Origin: Lytechinus pictus
Taxonomy: Eukaryota; Echinodermata; Echinoidea; Temnopleuroida; Toxopneustidae
Direction: 5' to 3'
Length of the DNA: 64,000 nucleotides
NCBI RefSeq assembly: GCF_037042905.1
Contig: NC_087253.1
Coordinates: forward strand, 13,407,001-13,471,000
Part shown: one piece after another, positions 23,701 to 33,035 of the stretch
How the letters are laid out: each line of letters begins with the position of its first letter
Position numbering within the stretch: position 1 is the first letter of the stretch
Made by a program: the position numbers and the translations under genes
Notes under the pieces: model-generated
What the model was told of the DNA's origin: nothing
The model's database searches: none
Seen by the model: the letters and a program-made list of their open reading frames with translations, nothing else

Positions 23701-23718
23701 GGAACTGGTAAAATCTAA
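2634..23718 (+). CDS. KIAA1549-like giant transmembrane mucin (whole gene, 17 exons, 5' incomplete)
   Basis: Gene-level entry. I chained 17 exons with GT-AG introns and matching phases: 2634-2713, 3767-11164, 11555-11710, 12291-12617, 13288-13440, 13802-13963, 16997-17154, 17781-17883, 18783-18995, 19859-19993, 20364-20419, 20874-20919, 21371-21457, 21795-21908, 22160-23053, 23157-23292, 23690-23718. The part in view is about 3,414 residues; signal peptide and first exon(s) are not seen. Order: Ser/Thr-rich mucin region, two SEA-like modules, one TM helix, basic cytoplasmic tail. The family call rests on remembered similarity of tail motifs to human KIAA1549/KIAA1549L: a basic KRK..KRGY block after the TM, a SETESE-like block, and a helix ending ILDEAFALSS (human has a LLEEAFSLAS-like motif). 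Likely a plasma-membrane glycoprotein; function of the family is poorly known. No promoter was recognised. Confidence 0.65.
3767..11164 (+). CDS. Giant Ser/Thr-rich mucin exon, 2,466 codons
   Basis: Uninterrupted frame from acceptor TTCATAACAG to donor CCG|GTGAGT, phase 0 at both ends. The first ATG at 3779 is internal to the exon and need not be a start. Composition is dominated by Ser, Thr, Pro and acidic residues, typical of a heavily O-glycosylated stalk. Two repeat families are visible: three large units (4648-6918), each with an NRVKRS motif, and eight copies of about 46 residues (8222-9236). All Cys I could find in the exon fall in one small island near 7123-7243. The last ~150 codons leave the mucin composition: a SEA-like first half, then polybasic sites RRRRS, RNRRQ and RKKRQ. 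A single exon of this size is unusual; similarity searches will be weak outside the C-terminal part. Confidence 0.85.
4648..6918 (+). repeat. Three tandem coding repeats (~810, 645 and 816 bp) with RVKR sites
   Basis: Units begin near 4648, 5458 and 6103, each starting with an SEIT-type motif and containing MVYTPWI, VLFPSVSYG, FSTVYSEL and STGNRVKRS in the same order. Unit 2 lacks a block of about 55 codons after VMS, joining directly to the FETxSLYETQ segment. Units 2 and 3 are the closest pair at both DNA and protein level, suggesting recent duplication. Each copy has one R-V-K-R|S motif that matches the furin consensus. Confidence 0.85.
8222..9236 (+). repeat. Eight ~46-residue mucin repeats
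   Basis: Within the giant exon, a degenerate unit of 40-46 codons is repeated about eight times. The consensus is roughly S-F-L-Y-S-T, V-D-x-S-T-I-L-V-T-D-S, then D-S-T-M-x-F-S-S-E, then a Thr/Ser/Pro-rich end. Copies are diverged, so the array looks old compared with the three large units upstream. Confidence 0.75.
11555..11710 (+). CDS. Mucin gene exon 3: second half of SEA-like module 1
   Basis: Acceptor TTCTTTGTCAG, donor GGTTACGCT|GTGAGT, 52 codons, phase 0-0. It contains the strand-like VTLTFYVTEND segment and ends with the helix-like SLTEAEMSAQIGY. The same pattern (V-x-F-Y-V, S-L-x-E, x-x-G-Y) recurs in exon 5, which has almost the same length, so these two exons are duplicates. Confidence 0.75.
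12291..12617 (+). CDS. Mucin gene exon 4: first half of SEA-like module 2
   Basis: Acceptor TTTCTGTGTAG, donor GAAGTGGCT|GTAAGT, 109 codons, phase 0-0. A Pro/Thr-rich start is followed by WLKVILIIDTAF and a helix with FQKQLRNDLEFLY, which parallels FSDNLSNNLEILY at the end of the giant exon. Two polybasic sites follow, ARTRRD and RERRAA. The base composition is more GC-rich than the surrounding introns, as expected for coding DNA. Confidence 0.8.
13288..13440 (+). CDS. Mucin gene exon 5: second half of SEA-like module 2
   Basis: I chose the acceptor ACGATAG at 13287, giving 51 codons in phase 0 from LESVDRS. A second AG at 13297 would not keep phase. The exon carries VDVVFYVVDEG and FSLQELEGVLGY, matching exon 3. 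The donor is the weaker CAG|GTGACC; reading through it meets a stop at 13526, so the splice is needed to reach the TM exon. Confidence 0.7.
13802..13963 (+). CDS. Mucin gene exon 6: transmembrane segment
   Basis: Acceptor TTAATGTAG, donor ACATTG|GTAAAT, 54 codons, phase 0-0. About 23 hydrophobic residues run from WWWYLLIALAAL to FLLIYYYCW and are followed directly by KK, a stop-transfer pattern that places the preceding mucin outside and the rest of the protein in the cytoplasm. The Trp cluster at the outer face and Tyr/Cys at the inner face are usual for single-pass helices. Confidence 0.85.
14024..14327. mobile_element. Degenerate MITE, GGCCCGTATTCTG family
   Basis: The left end GGCCCGTATTCTGCACTCCG and a right end complementary to CAGTATTCAGAACTCCGG mark a diverged copy of the family seen intact at 57969-58280. 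It lies in intron 6 of the mucin gene. Confidence 0.55.
15336..15612. mobile_element. MITE, GGGCCCCGTCTTACAAAG family (diverged copy)
   Basis: The ends are related to GGGCCCCGTCTTACAAAG and the subterminal arms contain GATCAATC and GGAAAGCC-type blocks in inverted order. It lies in intron 6 of the mucin gene. Confidence 0.65.
16091..16261. mobile_element. MITE with CAGGGGCCGCGGAA ends and AGTAC duplication
   Basis: Termini are CAGGGGCCGCGGAA and its complement, flanked by AGTAC at 16086-16090 and 16262-16266. Long G and C runs sit inside each arm. It is just upstream of the exon-boundary minisatellite in intron 6 of the mucin gene. Confidence 0.8.
16311..17040 (+). repeat. Minisatellite of exon-boundary units (~70-80 bp, about nine copies plus the real exon start)
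   Basis: Unit starts near 16311, 16386, 16469, 16540, 16616, 16684, 16763, 16832, 16909 and 16987. The unit is about CACCCCTTAGTATAAAGTGG, then ATCGTTCCATGTCAGTAGAG, then ATTCCTTGA and an AT-rich filler ending in a TTTCTGTAT-type tract. The tenth unit contains the used splice acceptor (CTCAG) and the first ~45 bases of exon 7. Several upstream copies keep the CTTAG or CTCAG dinucleotide context. Confidence 0.85.
16997..17154 (+). CDS. Mucin gene exon 7: cytoplasmic tail, 5' end shared with intronic repeat
   Basis: Acceptor CATCCCTCAG, donor GAGAG|GTAATT, 52 codons plus two bases. The translation begins DKVDRSTSVELGFLRLEKE and is charged and soluble. The bases around the acceptor and the first ~45 bases of the exon match the unit of the intronic tandem array at 16311-16996, so this exon begins inside the final array unit. 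An alternative AG at 17021 would change phase. The tail position directly after the TM exon fits a juxtamembrane region. Confidence 0.75.
17781..17883 (+). CDS. Mucin gene exon 8: basic block
   Basis: Acceptor TTACTTCAG, donor GATGAG|GTAAGA, one base plus 34 codons. It encodes QKYKRKKKSKRAKES and ends AKRGYLSDE. In KIAA1549L a similar lysine/arginine stretch ends in a KRKGYYDFP motif at the same place after the TM, which is one of the main supports for the family call. It could act as a nuclear-localisation-like or membrane-binding basic patch; that is inference. Confidence 0.75.
18677..18740. repeat. (GAT)n microsatellite
   Basis: GAT triplets with two AATTAT interruptions, 40 bases upstream of a mucin gene acceptor. 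Similar arrays at 20041-20120 and 21489-21600 lie in later introns of the same gene. Confidence 0.9.
18783..18995 (+). CDS. Mucin gene exon 9: SETESE block
   Basis: Acceptor ATCAACTACAG, donor CCGAAG|GTATAA, 71 codons, phase 0-0. It contains LPPLKHRSLVAYSETESEL and an end rich in Met and Arg. The segment parallels the SGYDTEPE region of KIAA1549L in order and character. A (GAT)n microsatellite sits about 40 bases upstream of the acceptor. Confidence 0.75.
19022..19138. repeat. TTC/TTG pyrimidine-rich tract
   Basis: CTT and TTG triplets just downstream of the donor of exon 9 in the mucin gene. Confidence 0.85.
19859..19993 (+). CDS. Mucin gene exon 10: highly charged helix
   Basis: Acceptor ATCAAATCTAG, donor AAAGAG|GTAAGT, 45 codons, phase 0-0. 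After SWYTTHIDKD the sequence is almost all Glu, Lys, Arg and Gln, predicted to form a long single helix or coiled coil. Confidence 0.75.
20364..20419 (+). CDS. Mucin gene exon 11
   Basis: Acceptor TTTTATTTCTAG, donor GCAAG|GTGATG, 18 codons plus two bases (FDAVLDGMDEQGIKNP). Its phase-2 end is completed by exon 12. Short and charged, with no recognised motif. Confidence 0.65.
20874..20919 (+). CDS. Mucin gene exon 12 (micro-exon)
   Basis: A 46-base exon between acceptor GGCAATCCAG and donor GCG|GTAAGT. One base completes an Arg codon, then 15 codons read QLQYTRTDRWKPKGA. It restores phase 0, which exon 13 requires; without it the chain would break, and that is the main support for such a small exon. 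Confidence 0.65.
21371..21457 (+). CDS. Mucin gene exon 13
   Basis: Acceptor TCTCTCTGTAG, donor TCTGAG|GTAAGT, 29 codons, phase 0-0 (KRKSEIPESVGHSDES and on). Charged cytoplasmic tail; no recognised motif. A (GAT)n microsatellite follows the donor. Confidence 0.7.
21795..21908 (+). CDS. Mucin gene exon 14
   Basis: Acceptor TGCACTCACAG, donor TCTCAG|GTAGTA, 38 codons, phase 0-0. It contains a short amphipathic helix, DIKREIVELLKRG, followed by a Pro/Ala-rich linker. Confidence 0.7.
22160..23053 (+). CDS. Mucin gene exon 15: coiled helix with DEAFALSS motif
   Basis: Acceptor ATTATTGCAG, donor TGGACG|GTGAGT, 298 codons, phase 0-0. The first ~35 residues form a charged helix ending in RLNRILDEAFALSS, the part most like the EEAFSLAS-ending helix of KIAA1549L. 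The middle is rich in Gly, Tyr, Arg and Pro. A later segment, ENLSLQRLVAKQQRELDHA, has heptad-like spacing and may form a short coiled coil. This is the best piece for a profile search of the family. Confidence 0.8.
23157..23292 (+). CDS. Mucin gene exon 16: possible cassette exon (136 bases)
   Basis: Acceptor CTTTCCGCTAG, donor AAGCCAG|GTAAAA, 45 codons plus one base. Only one of its three frames is open, starting DDHKAVEKKSH, so its phase is secure. The length is not a multiple of three: including or skipping it changes the reading frame of exon 17. Confidence 0.7.
23690..23718 (+). CDS. Mucin gene exon 17: terminal coding exon, exon-16-included frame
   Basis: Acceptor CCCCTTGTAG. After exon 16 the frame reads GKDSGTGKI and stops with TAA at 23716-23718. 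If exon 16 is skipped, the same exon is read in another frame for 39 codons to TGA at 23807-23809, giving KTRELVKSNQQLSKKL and on, which is helix-like and more like the C-terminal helix I recall for the vertebrate family. Which end is used cannot be decided from the sequence. AATAAA at 24187 is a candidate poly(A) signal, weakly supported. Confidence 0.5.
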
Positions 23719-25636
23719 TCAGCAACTCAGTAAGAAGCTGATCGATGCACAATCAAGCAGAGATCTCAGGGCATTATGTAATATAAGAACACCTACAAGA
23801 TACGACTGAAATAATATGGTTCTAATATAGAAGAGGCTCTTTTCCGTTTGTACAAATACGTATAGAGCTATTAATTTTCCTTCTTAATTAAAACCCACCG
23901 TGACTCGATATTGCTTAATATCCGGTTCATTGCCTTATGCAGAGTTTTTCGAGGGGAGGGATGAGAATACATACAATGCTTGAAACCCAATATAAGCTGG
24001 GGGGGGGGGGGGGGTTACCAAATTTAACAAACAAATATTTTTAAAAACAAGCAACAAAAAGTGAATTTATTGTTTTTTTGTGGGGGGTGGGTGGGGGCTA
24101 ACCCCTCTCCCCAACCCAAAGCCCGCCACGAAATGACCATCTGAAACGCGCGTTTGCTTTGAAAAAAAAAAAACATATTTTTGTAAAATAAATAACTCGT
24201 AGTTATGTCAAAATATGCATGTTAACTTGTTAGTCAGAAAAATTGTCTAGTTTGTACAGCATGCAGATGATAGAAATCAGTATTTTTGAAATTTGAAAGA
24301 AAATTGTCATGACAGCTTATGCCTCAAAAGTAAAAAAAAAAAAAATAAAAATAAACACGTAGACAAATGGAATGACTCAATAGATTCATATTACACGACT
24401 TGTTCATTTAAAGAATGATGTATACCGGTGCTGATTTTGAATCAGAATGATAATTGGTAATTAAAAATTTTGTGCTGATAGAAAGTCGACTGTGCTTCAA
24501 AGAAATATATTTTAGGTGCTACCATTTAAACCATTTAGTTAGAATTTTGCCAAATGATTTATTTTACTCCGGATGATAATGTATTGAAAAAATATATGAA
24601 GTGCAATTTAAATTTGTAATATTTCGATGATAAGTGTGCTAATCGATGCTAAAAATCTTCCAGTTAATATATCAGAGTATAACTTTATCATAATAACAGT
24701 ATTATGTGGTGAAAAAGTGCTATTCATTTCTTATCATGGACGATTCTGTGTTTTTTAAAAGAAAACAGAAGTCTTTATGAGCACATGAAGTCATATGGTG
24801 CAAATGTGATTCTCCATATTATTTTCTTAATCATATTCATAAACATCTTACATTTTAGAAATATAATTTCAATGTTTCAGATTATGTTTTATAACTGTAT
24901 ATCGGCATCAATATTCCACTATGGACACTTTAAAAATAGTAGCATTCCAGATTCTTTATTATTATGTTATGACATTTTATATATTTCTAGCTATAAACGG
25001 CCTTCTCTTTATGGTAAAACTTTGTCAGATTTCAGCTTGTCATTTATAAATTTATTGGCTTCACATGATATTATTCGAGATATTAGAATGTAGATTTGAT
25101 TTATTTATACGGAACAAGGCAATTGTAAGGTATGGTACATGCAAAATATCCTTAAAAACTTGCAAGACATTCTAAAATATTCGCGTTATAAAATGTATTT
25201 TCATTATTTTCAAAGCAAATTGTGCAAGATATTTTCCTTTAAAATAACCCCTTCTTTACATTTTAGCCCCTATGTAGTAGCGGACGTAAATGCTTTTCTC
25301 CTGATCTCAATTTTTTTATCTGGAATAATAAAATATATACTTTGCTCAACATGCAGTAGTATTAGCAATATAGTTCGCCGATATAAGTGCGCCCTGAGGC
25401 ATACTTATAAGCGACGGAAGTAACTCAATATTTACGGATGCTATAAGTAGATTCTCAAAAGGCATGCCCAAGAGTCCATAGTTTTCTTTCAACTCCGCGC
25501 TCAAACTGAGGCCGACATTGCGAATTTTGATTTTCAATTTAGATAGCTAAATCTCTAAGCATGCTCAGTAGTATGCATGGTTTCCTTGCCGTCATTAGAG
25601 GACAAGTTATGATGGAAAACAAAAGTAACTCGTTAT

Positions 25637-26222
25637 TAAAGGGGAATCCAGCCTTGGCCATAAAATGTTGTGTTGGGAAGGAGAAAAATAAATTAAACAG
25701 AATGGCGAAAGTTTGAAAGAAATCGGACAAGCAATAAGAAAGTTATCAGCCGCTTTAAAATTGAGATCACTAATAGTATGTAGATTTCAAATTGTCAACT
25801 GGGTAAGTAAATTATGACAAGGGGCAATGACAACTTTCCCATAGGCCATGTACTTTATAATCAGGGATTTGTGGTTTTCTCCTAAGTACCCATTCCCCTG
25901 GGGCAGTAATCTAAATATAATCCAGGTAGTGTATTGTTTTATAATATAATTTGAAATAAAACTTTTGGGAAAAATGACATTTTAGCCATAATATGTATTG
26001 GAGTACATGGAAGAGTAGTCCTTGCCTTACATCACTATGATATCCCATATGCAGCCGATTTGAAGTCTCCATGGGTGTAGTGATTACCAATATTTACAAC
26101 TTTTTAAAATTCATAACTGTCTTGTTGTTTGTCCAATATTGTTCAAACTTTCACCTATCAACTTGTCTGATTTTTCTTTTTCTAATAAAAACAAGTTTTT
26201 ATTTGGGTTGGATTCCCCTTTA
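25637..26222. mobile_element. MITE, TAAAGGGGAATCCA family
   Basis: The ends TAAAGGGGAATCCA and TGGATTCCCCTTTA enclose ~560 bases. The subterminal GAAAGTTTGAAAGAAATCGG and its inverted counterpart are also recognisable. A right-end fragment of the same family lies at about 27230-27343, and a further one at 46180-46270. Confidence 0.75.
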
Positions 26223-28020
26223 AGGAACGGGTTACCCCACTGTTATACGTTTGCTTCCGATTTCTTTTCGCTACTCCAAGATATCCATGCAATGCATGCA
26301 TCTTCCCCCCAGCCTTTCCGGTACCTATTCCTAAATAAAATCAAAACGAAAACATCTAGAGAGAAATAACCAAAATGAACATGGGCCATGGATTTAGAAA
26401 CTACTCTGACTTCGACTGACTAATTAAGCAGTTTAAAGTGTCATTTAAAGGGCGTTTTCATCTCTTTTATATCATTTTTGCAGCCATAAGAATTGTCTGG
26501 TATTGAATTTACATATATATATATATATATATATATTGATCCTGAATTTGGTGACATGTTGAAGAATTTGGTTTTGATTGCAGTGCATTATTTGTCATTT
26601 ATATTTTCGTATTCAACTTTTTATTCAATATTTTTGTTTCATTTATTAATATGTGGGGATATTATGGCTGCATGTGGTTGCATGTGGCTGCATTATGGCT
26701 GCATATGGCTGCATGTGGTTGACAGTAAAAGTGCGTTTTGCAATATTTTTACTGTGCAGAGAATGTCTCAATTATATTTCCATGTAGGCCAACGTATCAA
26801 ATATATACTTAAGTAACATAATAATAGACAATTTGTGGTTTACTCCTTTCCCTCTCATAATTCAAACACAACACACATCAAGCACAATGTTGCATGTCCC
26901 CATGAATATGATGAAGGAAAGTCTTATTCTGAGTATAAAAGTAGGGGAAATTAGTTATCGTGTGTATTGAAGCCATTGAAGGGCGTTGTCCCTCTTCTAC
27001 TTACATGACATCACGTCATGTTGTCAATTAGAAATCCCTTCATAGGACTGCATGGTATAGTGATTACTATTTTTGTTACAACTATTCAAAATGTATTACT
27101 TTAATAAATAAATAAATAATACATTGTATTTATATAGCGCTTAATACATGGTGTTTCTAAGCGCTTTGCAAATCGATTAAGTAGCATACATTGAATTGAA
27201 CATTTAACAAACAAGAAAGGAAATGTACAGTGTAAATTTGTTCTTATGGTTTATCCAATTTTGTTCACATTTTCAGCTATCCGCTTATCTATTTTTCTTC
27301 AATTAATACCATCTCTCCATTTGGTTTGCATTCCCCTTTAAACGTAACCTATTCTGGATTAAGTTTGGCTCACATTGATTATTACGTCATGTGGAAGAAT
27401 TGTTTTTATTATATAGGACTCTTTTGTAAGTGTGCTTTTTGTCTGTTATTTTATATTTATTACCATTGTATAAACTCATATTAACTCCATTATAGACTTG
27501 CCGAAATGAGTGGAATTCGTGTCCTTAAATAAAGTTTGATTTTATAAATTGCTCACGAAGTTGGCTTTATTTATTCTCAATGTAATACCCGTTTTAAGAA
27601 TTATCTATTCACTGATGATTGAAAAATCATAAATTCTAGTGAACATGATTTAGCTTGAGATTAAAGCAAGCTATTTAGAGGCGCAAAATGCACCATAAAC
27701 ATAGTAAACATGATAGCATTTCGAACGAAACTTATGGGAAAATCACACCGATGAGCCCGGCTCCAAATCCACAGATGGTATGTCACTGGAGACAACGTTA
27801 TAGATTTGGTCGGACTGGAGTCGTTTTTCCCCGGTGAGACTGTCGCATACATGGTTCTGAAATAACAGATCTTTTTAGTGCCGCATTTTTTTTTACAAAT
27901 AAAGGGACTCCAAACGCCTGCTGGAGAGTAACGCCACCATGAGTTAAGATTGATGAAATTATAATTTATATAAGGCATAAATCAATTCCGCAGCTATCGA
28001 ACTAGTACATGTTCATACAA

Positions 28021-28316
28021 GGGCGGAAATCTCTCCCCATGGAACTAGAAAATTTGACAAGCAAGAAAAAAAAATCACCCCAAATGTAGGTCATTTCGAC
28101 CAAAAAGATTTGACAAGCAAATAAAAAAAAGAGTAATCACCAAAAAAGTAGGGTCATCTCGTCCAAAATATATGTTTTATTTCGATTTCGAATGATGTAT
28201 TTCTTTCCATGCATCATAAAAGACCAAGATTAAGAGGGGGATATTTGATATTGTGTCCCCCTACTGTTTTGGGTAGGGGGGGGGACGCGTCCCCCTGCCC
28301 CCTGGGATTTCCGCCC
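28021..28316. mobile_element. MITE with GGGCGGAAAT ends
   Basis: The termini GGGCGGAAATC and GATTTCCGCCC enclose ~275 bases with G/C runs near the right end. Intergenic. Confidence 0.6.
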
Positions 28317-28381
28317 ATGTGTTAATATATTCATTTTTCAGAAATAGTCAACGAGGCATGGTACGCTGTAAGAGTATGTAG

Positions 28382-28640
28382 TCCTGCTGGGAAGTATGTA
28401 ATCTCCACAGTGTTTCACACGATGGATTCACACTGTGGCACACAATATAAAATCATATTCACACTGTTAAATTTGAACATTTTAGAGTGAATCACATTTC
28501 TTCACATCGTCCACTCTAAAACACACACTTTGGCTACACTGACACAGTTGAGTGTGACATCGTTTTCACACTGTTCAATTTGAGCCTTTTTTTTAACAGT
28601 GTGTATCACATCTTCTCATAGTCCACATGATAATGTGATC
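28382..28640. mobile_element. CACTGTG-rich MITE-like repeat (copy 1)
   Basis: Repeated TTCACACTGT, CACAGTGTG and AATTTGAGC motifs in both orientations form a palindromic mosaic. Related copies occur at 33036-33330, 34290-34512 and 48190-48450. Boundaries are approximate. Confidence 0.5.
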
Positions 28641-29256
28641 ACACATGGTCATGGAAGCGGGGTGATGGGGGTGCTGCGTGTATTATTCTCCATAAGCAGC
28701 ACCTTCAAAATTCTGGTAGGTGTTAAAAAATGGAGAAATGTAAGCCAGAATAACCTTCACTTTGTAGTGAAAACCTTTTTTTTTTCTTTTTTCTTTAGCA
28801 TGTCAAATTGTTCGGGACTGAAATAACCACATTTTTTTTTATGTGAAAACCATTTTTGGGGGGAGGGCTTGTCAAATTTATCTCAGCACTTCAAGTAAAA
28901 GAATCGTTCCCAGTGCCCTTTGATCACACTGTGTGTAATACTATATTCCTTTCAAAAGGGATGCAAAAATGGTGCATTATCCCTTGACAGCCCCTTTCCC
29001 CTAAAGAAATTACGACACAAAATATGACACGACCATTGTCTCATTGAGTTCATCATTTATTATGAATCTTTGTTCTGGTGTCCAATTAAGGAAATTACAA
29101 TGTTCAAAAGGGCTGTATCAATCTAAATTTCATACAAAATAAATATACAATAAAGTAATTACTCAGTAAAGATTGTAAGTGCGAGGAATGTGGATATAAT
29201 ATGTGTACGGTGTGCTCGAGAAAGGAGGCGGATATCGGAGACCAAAAGAGAAATTT

Positions 29257-29760
29257 TAAAGGAGAAGTTCACCCTGAAAAAAAAAACGTTTGTGAAAATA
29301 GCTGAAAAATTCATACAATATTGGTGAAGGTTAGAAAAAAATCCAGGAAAGATTTAAAAAGTTATTAGGATCTTAAGTTTTGGATTTGTGACGTCTTAAA
29401 CGAACAGCTGCCCATATGTTATGTAATATAAAATGCATAAATTTCCTTTTTAATGGTTAGTGACGACTTATTTTTGTTTTCTTTTTAGCGACTGGTGTGA
29501 ATTGATTTGTTTGTTGATATACTGAATGTACAATAAAAACCGTTTTCAATTTTCTGAGAAAATGACATTTCATTGATTCTTTTTACCATACGGTATGTAG
29601 GAAAGTTGCTCGCATATGACGTCACAAATCAAAATAATTAAAAATTTAATAACTTCTCATTATTAATGGATTTTCCTCAAACCTTTGCCAATATTTTTAA
29701 AATTGATTTCATTGCTATTTTTACAATACCCTTTTTTGTCAGGGTGAACTTCCCCTTTAA
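29257..29760. mobile_element. MITE, TTAAAGGAGAAGTTCACCCTG family
   Basis: The left end TTAAAGGAGAAGTTCACCCT and right end AGGGTGAACTTCCCCTTTAA are inverted copies around ~460 bases. A single end of the same family is seen at 53243-53300. Confidence 0.8.
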
Positions 29761-30306
29761 ATAATAAAAGGGAAAGATGGGGGAAACTAGAGTGAGACGC
29801 AGGGAGAGAGAGAGAGTGCGAATGTGGATCGTGTATACGCCATAACAAGTGAAAATAAATAACCGAAAATGGAGCAATAAAGGTACATTTCAAACATCCA
29901 GTCATTAATTTTAATACCAAAAATTACTCTTGAATTTGATCTTCATAAATATAGATTACAGGCAAAGTTCATAAGGACGGTATATAAAAAAACGAATTCG
30001 ACGAAAATGTTCACATTGTATCAAGTGTCTGACAATAATAGCGATACGAGCTTCTTATTGAGCCACGTTGTAGGATCTAAAAAGATTTGTCAACTCGGAA
30101 AAGAGCGAAGATTCACTCTATATTTATTGCAGAATACCCCCGCATCAATTTTAAGCAATGTTGTGTCCGTATGAAAGGCTCTGAGTATTTTTTTAAAGCT
30201 CATTATAACAAGCATGTATTCTATTTCAGGGACCAGGCCACAGAGGAATACTGTACTGTGAATGGATATAGGGGTGTTGAGTATAGTTACAACACCCCCA
30301 GTACCA

Positions 30307-30551
30307 CACTGCAAAAACTCTGGTGTTGATTAAACACCAGCCCGGAATCTATATATGTCCACACAAGAGAAGTGTTAAACAACACCACTTTCCTTTTGGT
30401 CTAAAATCAGATATGTGTTTATACAATTATAACAATGCCAATTAGTATTACAGCATCGGTTTGATTCCAAACAGTTGTTTCAAAACTTATCTGGTGTGGA
30501 CATGTATAGATTCCGGGCTGGTGTTAAATCAACACCGGAGTTTTTGCAGTG
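30307..30551. mobile_element. Palindromic MITE, CACTGCAAAAACTCTGGTG family (copy 1)
   Basis: Termini CACTGCAAAAACTCTGGTGT and complement, with inner GCCCGGAATCTATA arms. The copy at 48674-48913 is near identical in layout. Confidence 0.8.
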
Positions 30552-30743
30552 CAATAGATGATCAACCATGGTCATGTTCACGCTCCTTTTTAAATCAATA
30601 TTGCCAGAATTTTGACCTAATACTGTTTGTCTCATACATGACAATGATATCGTCCGGCGTTGTAAATATTACAACTTTTAAGTCGGTCGTATCATTATCC
30701 TCATCAGTATTTGAAGGTACCGGGACCGAGTGGTAATACCATT

Positions 30744-30860
30744 GGCGGCGGAAGCCTAAAAATTTAGAGGGACCACCGAAAAACTTTGGCAAGCAAAAAA
30801 AAAGAAAGTTATCAACAGAAAATTGAGGGGGGGGACAGGTCCCCCCCCCTTCCGCCGCAT
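30744..30860. mobile_element. Short MITE with GCGGCGGAAG ends
   Basis: GCGGCGGAAG at the left and CTTCCGCCGC at the right enclose ~100 bases with G and C runs. It resembles in style the element at 16091-16261. Confidence 0.5.
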
Positions 30861-32052
30861 ATGGGTACTACACATAAAAGTTCGATCCCACGCCACGTAA
30901 TTTCATGCCCGGGGCCGGGGACCTACGCCAGTGAGCAAGGCATTAATCTGCAGAGCCCTTTTATTCTGCATTCAAATAATACGGAATGTTCTAAGCATTC
31001 TTGGTGACCTTGCAAATAAAAAAAATCATACTTGTACTAATTCTTATACATCTTCATTATGATTATACAAGATTCTAACGACAAAGAAAATGCAAAGTAT
31101 TAACAATAATGGATCGTATCCCATAGTCGTATATGGCAAGGTATATACTTCTTTTGGCAAAAAGCATGTAGGTTGAATATTTATACAAAATCGTTAGTAC
31201 AGTTTGGAATTGTCACAAACCAAGCTTCAAATCAATTTAGATGCAAAAACACGTAAATTGCGAAGAGATAATTCACAACTATCAATAATCATGACAAAAA
31301 ATAGAAATTTGAAGAAAGGAAATTACATATAGTTGCATCGGCGAAGCGACCGAACACCGTACGTCGTATTTCCAATGACGATTTAGATGCTATTCGTAGA
31401 GTAACTGTTGACTGTTGCCTTACTAAATATTCTAAACTTCAAACTTGTCAAATACACAATCTTCCTGATTTATTTCAGGATGAAATGAATAATTCTACAA
31501 AAAAAATTCTGAAAAATATTGTTTTCATATAAAATATTAAAAGGAGACAAAAACCCACGGATAAGATAAATCTTATCTGAAAGAGAAAATTTAGATGATC
31601 AATCTGAAAAAAATTTCATTAAAGGTCGGTTATTAAATCAGTTTCGTATTGAAGTTCGATAAGCATTGCAACATTTTCTATAGGGATCCTCAAATTGGCA
31701 AACATGCTTCAAAATGCCGCGGCGGGTATTTTGGACAACTCTCCTTTTGTTTTCTTCACAAACTTTCAGATTTTCCAATCTACTTTTAATTATACGTTTT
31801 TTTATTATCTCTTCCTGACCTTGAGATATTTGTGTGATTATATTTTCAAACCACATGGATTGGGCTCTGAAGGAGGCAAGATGCGATTTAAAAGGGAGAA
31901 AATCTGAATATCTGTGTACAAACAAATAGAGAGTTGTCAACAAATCACCCATTATGAAACATTTTTTTGCTAATTTCAGGATTCCTATAGAAAGTGTTGC
32001 GAGACTTTTCAAACCTCCATAACTCTCTCTCTCTCTAATTTATGACCGAGTT

Positions 32053-32653
32053 TTAAAGGTCAAGTCCACCCCAGCAAAATGCTGATTTGAATAAATAGAG
32101 AAAAATTAAACTAGCATAACACTGAAAATTTCATCAAAAGCGGATGTAAAATAAGAAAGTTATGGCATTTTAAAGTTTCGCTTTTTTTTTTCACAAAACA
32201 GTGATATGCACCAATCAGTGACGTGCAAATGAGTCAGTCGATGATGTCCATCACTCACTATTTATTTTGTTTTTATTGTTTGAATTATACAATATTTCAT
32301 TTTTTTTACAGATTTGACCATAGGGACCGACTTGACTGAATCATATAGTATTAAACAATGCTAATTCCACATGTTCAGGGAGGCATTAATCACTGTTTCA
32401 CTTGACAGTGAGGAGAAAATTAGAATATTTCATATAATAAAATACAAAAGAAATAGTGAGTGGATGACGTCATCAGTCTTGTCATTTGCATACCAACCAG
32501 GATGTGCATATAACTGTTTTGTGAAATTAAGCGAAACTTTAAAATGTCATAACTTTCTTATTTTACATCCGATTTTGATGAAATTTTCAGTGTTATGCTT
32601 GTTGGATTTACCTCTTTATATTCAAATCAATTTTTTGTTGGAATGGACTTTAA
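32053..32653. mobile_element. ~600-bp MITE, TTAAAGGTCAAGTCCACC family (copy 1)
   Basis: The left end is intact and the right end is decayed (GGAATGGACTTTAA). Interior CATCAAAAGCGGATGTAAAA and GATGATGTCCATCACTCACT blocks are shared with copies at 37510 and 42884. Confidence 0.8.
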
Positions 32654-33035
32654 TGAAAATTTGAAAATTGATTAAATTGCTTCTTTGTGATAACGTTGAT
32701 TCTCTCCTTGGGTGATGGTTTCAATGAGCGTCTATTGCACATACTGTACACTATAACATAAAAAATGTAATTTGCATATCGATAAAGCAAAGAATAACGT
32801 GAAGGGCCTATTATAACCTGGCAAGATAAATTTCTATAGGCCTATTTTTTTAAGATAAAATGTGCACATTTTGATAACAAAAATTATACAGATTTACTAC
32901 TTTCATGGGAGATTGGATTAGATAGATTATTTGAGAACTATTTCTGCTGGAAAGACCAGTGCAACACAGTGTTAACAGTGATAGAGTTTGTGATATGATT
33001 CCATAGTTATAAAAATGCTCAGATTTTACCATTCG

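Noticed and set aside
24785-25423. Two plus-strand open frames of ~100 codons
   Set aside because: AT-rich, Ile/Phe/Tyr-dominated, no start context or domain; likely chance.
27520-27545. AATAAA context as the true end of the mucin transcript
   Set aside because: Possible but 3.7 kb beyond the stop codon with MITEs between; no evidence to prefer it over 24187.
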